From: Bombus terrestris
Lineage: Eukaryota > Arthropoda > Insecta > Hymenoptera > Apidae
Direction of reading: 5' to 3'
Length of the DNA: 64,000 nucleotides
NCBI RefSeq assembly: GCF_910591885.1
Contig: NC_063274.1
Location: 12,670,164 to 12,734,163, forward strand
Numbering within the stretch: the first letter of the stretch is position 1; each line of letters starts with the position of its first letter. The notes under the pieces were generated by a model. It was not told the origin of the DNA, searched no databases, and saw only the letters and a list, made by a program, of their open reading frames with translations. The translations under genes were made by a program, and so were the position numbers. Positions 54,218 through 64,000 of this stretch are shown one piece after another.

Positions 54218-54918
54218 AGATATGGAAGCAGAGTAATACAATGGAAGGAATCTGAATGAAAACGTGTCATGTCGAAAGTGGGGCGAATTCGACAAAAGCA
54301 ACAGATAACTAGCTTCAGACAATTGTTAAAATCAATATTAGAATGGCGGTTAAATCGAGTCGAACGTGAAGATGTCAAACAGGAAGATAGTGCAGGATCT
54401 ATTCAGTTATTACCTAGTTAACCATCGTTTTGCATAGGAAATTCCAAGCGCATATAAACGACTTCGAGACGAACTAGTTCTCCAGCCACGTGCTTGGTAT
54501 TTCGAGAATAATTGTGCCGAGCAAGCGAACGTAACGTAGTACGTAAGTAGATTATCTTTATACGCGGCCAGATCTCTGAAAATTACTATCTCGCTAACGT
54601 ACCTCCTTTAACAAATATTTCGCGAACGTTAAGTTTCCTGAAACGATATAGACTCGCCGTCCTTATTTCCGCCCAATTTTAATGCTTTATCGTATAAATT
54701 ATATTTTCAGGAAACTCTGCCTTGAAAAGCCTGTAATACAATTTAATTAGAGAGATTCTGTTACAAGATCTTTACATTCTTGAAGAAGAATCTCGTTTGC
54801 TTTGAAAGCAAATAAAGAAATAATAAACACAGTTATACAGTAACGAAAAGAACCGTAGGTTTTAATATCAAATCAAAGTAACACAAAGATCAGAAATCAT
54901 TTTTAATTTTTCTCTTTT

Positions 54919-54945
54919 TTAACACTAGAATTATTCCAGAAGAAC
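54919..54945 (+). mobile_element. Possible solitary piggyBac-like end
   Basis: TTAACACTAGAATTATTCC closely resembles the TTAA-plus-CA(C/T)TAGAATTA end of the element at 8983-9563. I found no matching opposite end nearby, so this may be a truncated copy or chance. Confidence 0.3.
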
Positions 54946-55684
54946 TCCGGATATTTTATAAAAAATCATCGAAATGTCCAAAAATACATCGATATAAATC
55001 TACAAAATTTCTAAGAAACATTACGAATTAGTGCGACTATTCCATTGCATAGTAGCTTCATGCAATGTGAATCACAAAACTTAGCTACAAAATAATCAAT
55101 GTGTTGCCTAATGTTCCATTAAAAAGAATAGAATCATTGCATTTCAATTTACCCGCAATTTTATAATTATGATACACTGTGTCAAAATAAACGAGTGTCC
55201 AGATATTTTCAGAGATCGTTTTAATTTTACTCATCTCATTAATTCAACTTCACAAAATACCAATTAGTAGCCAACCACGGACGAGTCATCTTCGTACAAG
55301 TCAATCGTGTTCAAACGTAATTAACATTCTATCGGACGAACACGATCAAAGCCAAAGTAGAGAGTCGCTACTCGTGTTACGATTCTTATCGCGAGTTTCC
55401 CATTGCAAGTTAGAATCCTCTGAAACGATACCGATCGAACGTGCATTTCGTTCCACCGGGAAAAATCTCGTTGTCTCGTGAATGAAATTAACTTTGTGGA
55501 TGGAATTAGAAATCGAAACGATAAAGGCCAAAGGCCAACGACTTATTTCGAGAACAAGACGTGTACACGCAATTCCACGCTCGTTCAAGCGCAATCGTGT
55601 AATCACAGAATCGCGAGTGGCGTTCGCGCGCTTCGCTGTTTAGCTATGGCAGGTTTGCAGCTTGATTACGCATTCGTGTGCGTG

Positions 55685-55790
55685 CGTGTCCACCTGTGCA
55701 CCCTCTTGTTCCAACGTGCACGTGCGTGATCCGCAGCCTGTCGCGCACGTGTTTGTGCACGATTATATATTCGTACGTACACAGGTAAGC
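55685..55790. promoter_or_regulatory. E-box-bearing GT/AC-rich patch (possible)
   Basis: The stretch holds CACCTG at 55691, and CACGTG at 55719-55724 and 55746-55751, in alternating purine-pyrimidine sequence rich in GTGC and GTGCGTG. A consensus donor-like CAG|GTAAGC follows at 55782-55790. These are sites seen in sequence; regulatory activity is an inference. Confidence 0.25.
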
Positions 55791-56265
55791 AAGGCTACAT
55801 ATATGTTGGAGGGACGGGTGTTAGTGTTTGAGGACAAGCGTGTTTGTGGACGTACGCATGTGATTACCCGATGTCGCGGATGTACAGCTGCGATCGAACG
55901 TTTCCGTGATTGTACGAATGTACTGTACGTTGATCGGTATTGTTGCTTTATGATATACCATATATGGAATTGTAGTTTAATGCTTTGCTATATGAGTCGC
56001 ATACGACATTTTATTTTAACTAGTTTTTATCACATTGCATACGGACTCAACGCGCTCCCAGAGTCCGTATATTTTTGATTAGCACAGATCTACCGATGTA
56101 CTGGCTATACTGACTGATTGTTCTTACATGCTTGCAATGTCAACATTCAGTTGTTTTCCTCATCATTTGTCATAAGAATGCACAAGGCTTTATTACCCAG
56201 GTAACATAACAAAAGCATTTGTCTCTGGTTGCCTAAGTCATCGATTCAGTCGAAAAAACATGAGA

Positions 56266-56330
56266 ACGAGATATCTCATGACCCGGCTACAACGTTCAGC
56301 TTGCTAAAAAACGAGATATCTCGTGACCCG
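56266..56330 (+). repeat. Pair of 20-bp repeats with a palindromic core
   Basis: ACGAGATATCTCATGACCCG (56266-56285) and ACGAGATATCTCGTGACCCG (56311-56330) differ at one base. In the second copy the core ACGAGATATCTCGT is a perfect 14-bp palindrome. The 25 bases between the copies are unrelated. Confidence 0.85.
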
Positions 56331-56370
56331 TACGCAATGTGTTATCACCATATATTGTATCGTATTGTTA

Positions 56371-56502
56371 ATATGTATCGGTATCGACATATTTTTATTA
56401 GATAAAAGAGCATTACTTTTGAAGGCTACATGTGTAATTTAGACGTACTTTGGCAATCGATATGGTGTATCGATAATGACGTATTTTTATTAAATAGAAG
56501 AG
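56371..56502 (+). repeat. Direct repeat pair of about 40 bp
   Basis: 56371-56410 (ATATGTATCGGTATCGACAT, then ATTTTTATTAGATAAAAGAG) is repeated with changes at 56460-56502 (ATATGGTGTATCGATAATGA, then TATTTTTATTAAATAGAAGA). The offset is about 90 bases, suggesting an old tandem duplication. Confidence 0.65.
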
Positions 56503-58445
56503 TGTGTTTGACGTGTTGAAAGGAAAAGGAATCGAATGAAATCAAACATCGAGTCTACTAGTGTGACACGATACCCGCGTAACCTGTTTCTGAAATGTTA
56601 TTAATGTGCTTTTGATAAGCACCTTTTCTGACAAGTAGAAAAAGGACTTTAATCGAACATGAAAATGCTGTGCGCACGGTATAAATCCTTTGTTTCAATT
56701 AATATATTCCACGCGTGTATAATGACAGAAATACCAGTGCTGTCACAAGTGATTGCATGTTCGAGACGTGTTTAAGAATCGTCCAGTTAACAGCCATGGG
56801 TCAAGGAAAACAGAGGCTACTAATTATTTGTAAACGAGGAGTTCTATTTCCATTTTAAGAAACCCATTTTCCACGGGTAGTCATGCAAGAAATAATATAT
56901 CCGTACAAACAGAGTCCAATTACAAAGGCGTTTACTGAACTGAAAGCAAAAATTCTACGTTAAGAACGTGTAAAAATGTGAGTATCTTTATTTAAAAGAA
57001 AAAAAAAAAAAAGGAATGTTTAACTTACTTAATTCCCCTGAATATAATAATTCGCAATATAAAAAACTTGGCCATAAATCAAAAGTAAATTTACTTTTTC
57101 AAGCACTCGGAATCGACCTCATTTCATTCGTGGAAAGTTCAATAATGAAGTTAACGTAGCAGCTAATGGTTATTCTACCTCAATAAAACTTTCATTTATT
57201 ATCCAGCTCGTTTGAAACGCTAAGAGATCAAAGGATTTAAAAACATTAATATCGCGAGTTAAAAATTGAAATTAGAAACTTAACCATCGCGTGAAAGAGT
57301 TAGCACGCGAGAAACGTTATCCACAGAAACGAAATTGGACGATATCGAGCCAAACAAATTCGGGTAATTTTCTCTTTACAGCGGAGCGTAAAGTTGGTCT
57401 TTGCTCGGCCGAAAATTTCCCTTCTAGCGTATTCGGTGTATTCCAAGCGATCGGAATCGTAGCGAATATCGGAGAGGTTCGAATCGAACCGCGTAAATCG
57501 TGGTACGCGCCGGGTTTGCTCGAGTCGCGCGATTCGCGAACTTCCAGCGACCAAAAGCTCGTAGAATAGAATTCCTCGCAGGAATTCCATTTTACACGGC
57601 CATTGCCGGGAGCCAGACGATTCGATTCGGTTCGAGGCGATTCATTCTACCTTCAGCCCGAACAAATAATTTTCCACGTTCGCCAAAAACCTATCGCGAG
57701 ATCAAATACCACATATTGTCTCTAACGTATGCGACGTCGCAAAAACGCAATTTATCGTGTACTCCGGAGAACGTGCAATTTTTCTATAAGAGATAATTTT
57801 CTCCTTTGGTTACTTTCAATGCATCGCATTAGGCACGACATGTTTCGTTTGCTAAAATTATGTATATCGTATCTCATTGTATCTTAGTTTTATTATCGAA
57901 CTTTTGGATTGTAGATGTAACTAATTAAAAGTTTCGACTTTTGTAAAAATGTTTCTTTCAACGTATTATTGGATTAAAAAGTTTCAAGTGTAACAGAAGT
58001 TCTTTTATTTGTATTCATAACTGAAATATCTAGATATTTTCTCGTGCCCTAAATTTCTTTCACTCGATATTTCAACATATTTTTAGCTTCTTTCGTTGTT
58101 CGCTCGGACTGATTATGTGCTATATGTAAAATATCTGATATCTGAACAGTATACTCTGAACTGTATTTTATACATAAGTTTAGACATGGTCAAATAAGAT
58201 AAAAAAAATTGTCCACGTATAATTCCTAACATCTGGAGCTTTCTCATTGCTTTATGTATTTCCGATATGTCAACTGAATAACTTTATACGTATTTACATA
58301 GAAAATCGCATGGTGAATTAAACTGTTGAACACATACAATAGAATTTTTAGATTTATCTCAAATCAGTAATACGATTAATTCGATTCGATTAATAAAAAG
58401 AATACTTGAATCACAAATTTCACGTTTGTTTGCAATGAATAATTG

Positions 58446-58524
58446 ACATTTCATAAAATGTATATAAATTCATAATATCATAATATCATTTCATCATTTA
58501 TACATTTCATAAATGTATATAAAT
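58446..58524 (+). repeat. AT-rich direct repeat pair
   Basis: ACATTTCATAAA-TGTATATA followed by AAT occurs at 58446-58469 and 58502-58524. Between the copies are two CATAATAT units. Confidence 0.8.
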
Positions 58525-61383
58525 AAGATATTTCAATTATTCTAAGATCAGTTGATCTCGCTTTAATTATTGTTTTTTTATTCCCACCAATTAATATTAA
58601 CTATTATTGTTATCAATATCTATCAATTGTAGATGGTTGTCTGAGACAAGTTCAGAAGCCAAAACGAGATTAAAGAGCTTCATTTCAAGTATATTTATAT
58701 TTTATATATTCGCAATAATTTGTAAGTATCGAATTATTTATAAACAGCAACATAAAGAATCGGAACTTGCAACACCACAAGGCACGTTTAATTCATCGTG
58801 GTTGATGATTAAATCCATCAGTGTGAAACATCCCAAAAATAAAAAAAAGACATGGCACCATCGAAATCCTAAAAATCAGACGCATGAAAACCAGGCGTGT
58901 CGCATAATTTGCCCGTTTCGAGTTCGTCCCCCGTTACTGTCCTCCACATCGTCCGAATAAATATCACAGTGTGGTCGCGTGCGCAAGCAAAAACAATTCT
59001 TTCGTTAATTTATTAGCCGTAGATCACTGTCACAGGACGGTGTTTCGGGTTTCTCCCCCCTACGTTCTCTCGGGCTAGGCCAATTTCGAGGATCAACGCG
59101 GTTTCTGGCCGTGACATCAGCGGGGAGCGGCACGCGACGTCCGCAGGAGATCGATCGTTAAAGGCAACGCGTTTCGGACGATTGACCGTGCAAACGAACC
59201 ACTTCCTTTTCCGGATCGTGTCTACGACCTCTGGCACACGAAATGCTCTGGCTGAATGGAAGACGGTGAACGAGGGGTTGCTCCACCAAGGCGTCGAAAT
59301 CTATGGCCGAAGGGTCTGCAACTCGCGGTTTCCGTTTTTCCGGTTTACCGGAGAAAGACCTTGCGGCTTTACTGTCACAGATCAATTTCAATGAAATTCC
59401 TTTTGACGTTTCGTAAAAATGGCTATATTTAGCTTGGTTTAATTCGGACGTTGAATCGTCCAAGTTGTGCGAAGAATGGACGAAGGAATATAGCTGGAAA
59501 TTTGTGCTGTCGGATATTTTATAAATTTGATGTGAAATGTATGGAAAAACGTATTTGTAGTATTTATGAAGATGGTTACGTTGTTAAAATGAAGGAACAA
59601 AAGTGCTTTGAATAATTTTAGTGAAAACAATGCTCATAGTTACTGGTGTACAAAGGATATTTATTTAGTTTAAACGTTCCATTGTTTATAGACAGTTAAA
59701 AACGATGTTCGAATCATTAATAATTCCTGCTGTCTTGTTATTTTATAAATATTAATGTAAATATAGTAACAAATGCAACAATATATACAAATTTGTCATA
59801 TTTCTATGAAAGGAGAGAACAAAAATGGATCCAATAATTTTAACGAAAGCATAGTTGAATGGAGTACAAAACGTAATTATTTTCGACAAGTTAATCTCTG
59901 GACTTTCATATTAATAGAACGTTGCAGAAGAATTATAGAAATAAATCGTGATTTCTCGTTGTTAAATAATACTGTTTAGATTATTTGAATTTCGTGTTTA
60001 TTATAAATCATTTAATGAATTCCGTTATGCAATTACGGTGAAAAAACAGTTCGGTTTTAGTATATGAATCAATTACAGTTCAAATATTGCTGCTCAATTA
60101 ATTATATTTTTGTCCGCGGATATAGTAAATATAAATACGACATTTTTTAAGTTTGAATTAATTATTTAGCAGCGTAAGAAACAACAGTTGAAATAATTAT
60201 AATAATTGGAATAATTTATAGCTTTATATAAATAATATATTTGAAAAGATTATATTTTGCACTTGAATGCACTTGAAATAAACTTTCATAAAAGATTTGT
60301 CATTTTCGTCTGATCAGATATCTATTATAGGTTTTTAAAACTTCAAATGATTAAATTGATATTTAGAGTTTTATTTTGCAAAAATTGCTTGTGCTTGAAA
60401 CAAACGATGCGCTTGAAAAAAAAAACAAATTTGATTAGTTTCTTTTCCGATAATAAACTTGGATTTTTCTTACCGGTTTCCTCGACAAATAAATGATCTT
60501 ATTTCAATGTATAATCTTTAATTTATTGTTTATCGCTTAATTCCACGAAGATCAAGCTGTTATAGTCGTAAATCCCTCAAAATGCTAGGAATAATACCAA
60601 CTTGATAGTTGAGAAAAATAAAATGCAAAAGAATCGTGATGGAAAATATAGATTCGAATAAAGGTATAAGGAAATACAAATATTGGACATCGTATTTTAT
60701 TCTTGTATCATATGTATAGACGTCCAATCCTGTTTGATAGCCATTCAAAGTTTCGAGAAATGTTCCCTAAGGAAATATTTCTTTAATATATTACTTTTTC
60801 GAAAGTATGTGAATATTTCACTTCTACTTAAAATATGTACGCGTATATATTTTACAATTTTTTGCTGTATACGAAGCTGGCAACACGAGAAATAAATAAA
60901 AAGTCCTGATAGTGATTAAGATACGTTTGTGTCTTGTGTTACTATCAAAGAAAGCAATGGCTTGGCTGGATGTATGAATAAGAATAATTTCAAAAAGCTC
61001 TGTTTGCTAAAACTTGCTCTTTCTAAACTCGCTAGACTATGTACTTTTCGTCTTTAGGAATACTCATCGTCACAGACATGCGCACACATAAGCATTCACA
61101 GACAGTACTTCATCTTTCCAGAGTACACGTAGACTCGTCAAATCTTAGCTTTCGGACATGATACGGTATCTATCAGAAAAAATCTTAAATTATTTTATTT
61201 CAAGATTTAATTTCGAAATTCAATGAAAAATTTCAAATGCTGATTCAACGAATATGAATTTCAACAACTTCGTATAACTATCCATAAGTTTGCCGAACTT
61301 ACAGGCTACAAGCTATAACCTTCGCTAAATAAAATTTGTCAAGATCTAGCTGGAAATATTTACGTGATTCGTACTGTGAGCTT

Positions 61384-61536
61384 CTTGAATCTCCTAAACT
61401 GATCAACTCCATTTTTTATTAATTTCTTCATTTCATTACGTAAGTACACAATCGATATTCGATTCTCGAGAAACTTGACTTACTTCTTACAAGTTTACAC
61501 ATTCAGAAAGATGATACAAATAATGGTAAATTCTAA
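61384..61536 (+). repeat. Dispersed repeat, copy 2
   Basis: This is the partner of 49657-49810, in the same orientation nearly 12 kb downstream within the same intron. Confidence 0.68.
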
Positions 61537-61689
61537 GCTAAATTTATAAAACAAAGTTGCTAAGATTTTTCTGTACTCCTCAATTTGAGGATTCGATTAA
61601 CATGGTTCATGAACGATCCATATGATATATCAACAAACATCGATATGAACTAAAAATCATACTAAAACCACGTTGTATCAAAAAAACTG

Positions 61690-62340
61690 GATCGACACGA
61701 TAAGTAGACATCCATTTGCCGACGACCGCGTAAATAGCAAAAGACGAGCCTCCGGAAGTTCTGTTAGAATCGAGAGTGAAACATCAAAGAGCAGCAGCAC
61801 TCTCGTCGCGGAATTCGCGAGCAATGACACGTACACCGGACTTGATACGGTGCTCTTTACTTTTTTCAATTCCGTAACTCCGTCTGTTGACCTTATTCCG
61901 GGCGACACATTCGTAAGGGAGCTTTGGAAAAGCAAGTGGCGTCCGTCTGCCACGGCGTCGCGATCCGCACAATGACACGAGTGCAGCCTCTTCTTCGCGC
62001 TTGCGAACCGTCGAGCACACTCTCGTCACGCCTCTTCACGTTGTGTAAGGTCGACCGTGTCGAGCAGTCGACGGTTGCAAGAATGCCGCTGAGGTGAGGA
62101 GTGTTGTATGGGAAAGGAGAAAAGACGATGGCTGGCGACGAACGAACGTCAAACGTAAAAATGCGAGTTCCAGTCAAGAAGAGATTCGGCCTCCGAATGG
62201 CTCGTAATTATGGCGCTCGTCTTAGAAATACAATTTTCTGGCTTTCATCTCGACCTTTCGAGGGACGAGTGATTCATCGTGTTGCAGGAAACGATTCATT
62301 TTCATGGTGAATCTCTTACCGACCGAGACTTTCTCATCTC
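61690..62340. other. CpG-rich patch near the 3' end of the giant intron
   Basis: The stretch is markedly richer in CG dinucleotides than the AT-rich DNA either side. Four overlapping short frames on both strands are consistent with chance. It lies about 1-1.5 kb upstream of exon C. Confidence 0.35.
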
Positions 62341-62834
62341 TGAAAATGACGCAAGATAGACGTGCAAACGAAGTTCGAAAGCACAGTTGCGCGTAAAAGA
62401 AAATTTTAATATCGATACACTGCAAATTTTAATATCTCTTCGTATTAAATATTTTTTTACGATATTATCATTCGTTCTTTGATGTATTTATATTATACTG
62501 ATTCGTTGCTCTTATTAGGAAAAAATTCATTTTGTAAAATTATAACGTCTTCATATCTCTTATTTTATAAAGTTTCTTGCGTCCGCCTGTATATCGCGTC
62601 AAGTGCGCGTTAATCGAATTCACCGAGAGTCTTTTGATGTTTGGGCTTGTTAATGATCGTCCCATTTTTGGCTATCAGTAACTACCTGGCGAGATTTAAT
62701 CTCGTAATCTCGTAGCTGTACGCTTTTAATCGGTTCATCTGTATTTGCGACTGTTAACAGTATTTAACTGTCAGTATGAAAATTTGTGTAATTTTTTTAT
62801 TTAAGATTCTGAACAGTCGTACTGAACGAAAGTA

Positions 62835-63048
62835 TTAGGTTGTCCAAAAAGTGTCATTCTTTTATAGACACGCCTTTTACAATAACGCATCATTATACAA
62901 ACGTGAAACCTAATCTGTCGAACGTTGTAATCTTTATCTTGATAGAACAAAATGGATCATACGTAATTCGATAAAATAATATAAAACGAAAAATGCTGTG
63001 CATTCATTATTTCCTTATAAAACGGACGAAACTTTTCGGACGACATAA
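62835..63048 (+). mobile_element. Mariner-type MITE, copy 3 (214 bp)
   Basis: The element is flanked by TA at 62833-62834 and 63049-63050. It starts TTAGGTTGTCCAAAAAGT and ends TTTTCGGACGACATAA, with two mismatches in the outer right inverted repeat. It has the same orientation as copy 1 and is more diverged (about four in five identical by eye), so it is probably older. It sits under 200 bases before the acceptor of exon C, close to where the branch point and pyrimidine tract must lie, but does not overlap them. No coding capacity. Confidence 0.92.
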
Positions 63049-63236
63049 TACTCGGAGTTCGGAGACGAATGAGATCAGAGTACATTCGACTAACGATTAA
63101 ATAAATATGCTGCATATTTGATTTCACGATAAAGTATATAGTAGGATAATAAAATAAATGTGGTACATATCTAATATTATAGTAAGGTATATTACAGAAC
63201 GATAAAATAACTCATTTGATTTCGTTTCTTTTACAG

Positions 63237-63299
63237 AGGGACGCGCTTAATCTGGAACCCAGCAACGTGGCAAATTGTGTGTCCAAAGGGAAATCAGAG
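63237..63299 (+). CDS. Sema2a: Semaphorin-2A-like, sema domain exon C (partial gene)
   Basis: This exon of 21 whole codons (phase 0 at both ends) reads RDALNLEPSNVANCVSKGKS followed by Glu. It continues directly from SNCE in the previous exon. The C-RD--NLEP----CVSKGKS pattern is diagnostic of class 2 semaphorins and lies in the first third of the sema domain. The acceptor is TTTCTTTTACAG and the donor is GAG|GTGAAT, which is weaker than the other two donors. One conserved cysteine (ANCVS) is present. The remaining sema blades, PSI domain and Ig-like domain must lie beyond the right edge of the window. Confidence 0.94.
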
Positions 63300-64000
63300 G
63301 TGAATTACTTCTTTATTTCATTATCGCATTTACCGGTCCGGCTCGCGTCGTTTCTCGATGGAATTTTAATAACAGCGTAATCTAATTAAAGCATCGCTTA
63401 AAATAGAAACGCCGGGCTGATGTAATTACGGAAATGTAGAAAAGTAGAGGAAAGACAAATAGCAGGGATAAAATTTCGTAAACAATTGTCCATCGTGAAA
63501 GAAAAAGGAACAAATTACAGTTTCTTTAGATTTGCTCGACAAAGGAGAACAAATGAAAAGAAACACGGTTTCTATGGACTTTGATGAACGCGATGATATC
63601 CTTTTGTATCAAAGGCAAAAAACGTATCGATAATCCCTGGTGAAACGCGAATTAAGGGTATAATTAAAAGTAGACGAAAAAAAAGAAACGTTCTTTTGGA
63701 ATTGTCTACGATATTTCAAATAAAAGAACGGTCGCACGCGATATCGTTTATTCGTTCTTTGTGAGAAAAAGTAACTCGAGTTCATTTGAAGGCATCGTAA
63801 CGCATTGCCTTCGTTATTTCTTGTTGTTCGTCGTTTTACATGTAAAATAAATGGATCGCGTATAAGAGACAAAGAAGAAAGGCAAGCGAAATAGGGAGAA
63901 AAGAGTGAAATCCCGTTTAACGGGCCGTGCGTTTCAATTTTATGGCCGCGGAATGTATCTAAACGAAATTTGATATCGAACAGATTCGTTAAAAGCTGTC
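63300..64000 (+). other. Sema2a: Start of the next semaphorin intron (partial)
   Basis: The sequence after the GTGAAT donor of exon C is AT-rich with modest CpG content and shows no recognisable exon, repeat element or RNA gene before the window ends. The intron is phase 0. Confidence 0.85.

Larger units (their letters stand above)
29522..63236 (+). other. Sema2a: Giant semaphorin intron between exons B and C (33.7 kb, phase 0)
   Basis: The intron runs from GTGAGT to TTTTACAG between SNCE and RDALN. It is a mosaic of AT-rich stretches (for example 40.5-40.8 and 59.5-61.6 kb) and CpG-rich patches (for example 31.1-31.7, 34.3-34.9, 36.1-36.9, 38.0-38.4, 39.5-39.9, 42.5-44.5, 48.0-48.5, 49.9-50.4, 52.9-53.3, 59.0-59.4 and 61.7-62.3 kb). 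It contains two 214-bp mariner MITEs, a 158-bp palindromic MITE and several duplicated segments, listed separately. No nested gene could be supported. Such a long early intron in a guidance gene could hold enhancers, which is inference only. Confidence 0.88.

Noticed and set aside
55662..56078. 138-codon Cys-rich frame
   Set aside because: It starts at TTG, and its Cys and Val richness comes from the TGTG/GTGC sequence bias; no secretion signal or family pattern.
57569..57587. Palindrome GAATTCCT/AGGAATTC
   Set aside because: An 8-bp stem with a 3-base loop and no further structure; not enough to call a terminator or RNA.

Overview
The window is AT-rich animal DNA, almost entirely non-coding, and reads as the 5' part of one large insect gene on the + strand. 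Three short exons flanked by good splice sites spell a continuous piece of the N-terminal sema domain of a class 2 secreted semaphorin (Semaphorin-2A/2B type): 16352-16439, 29470-29521 and 63237-63299. Their reading frames join without gaps across two very large introns of about 13.0 kb and 33.7 kb. The signal-peptide exon, the rest of the sema domain and the C-terminal PSI and Ig domains are not here. They should lie left of base 1 or in an unrecognised exon, and right of base 64000.

The organism is most likely a hymenopteran, probably a bee. This rests on the semaphorin family match, the patchwork of AT-rich DNA with CpG-rich patches, and the many short mariner-type elements. It is an inference; the species cannot be told from the window.

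Layout: 1-16351 is sequence upstream of the first visible exon (intron or 5' flank; a preceding coding base is required, so at least its end is intron). It carries a TTAA-flanked piggyBac-like element (8983-9563), a short tandem repeat, two long poly-T runs and a degenerate CTAG-rich repeat just before the exon. 16440-29469 is an intron with a local duplication (21.1/21.3 kb), a poly-T run and one 214-bp mariner MITE. 29522-63236 is the giant intron. It holds two more 214-bp mariner MITEs, a 158-bp almost fully palindromic Tc1/mariner-type MITE, duplicated GC-rich segments (35.5/36.4 kb and 53.3/53.5 kb), a dispersed repeat pair (49.7/61.4 kb), a pair of 20-bp palindrome-bearing repeats near 56.3 kb, and several CpG-rich patches that could be regulatory. 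63300-64000 is the start of the next intron.

No tRNA, rRNA, CRISPR, intact transposase or nested protein-coding gene could be supported. The longer open frames lack recognisable domains, several begin at non-ATG codons, and most lie in CpG-rich DNA where stop codons are rare. I found no strong candidate for a wholly new system. The best leads are the repeat families and duplicated CpG-rich segments inside the semaphorin introns.
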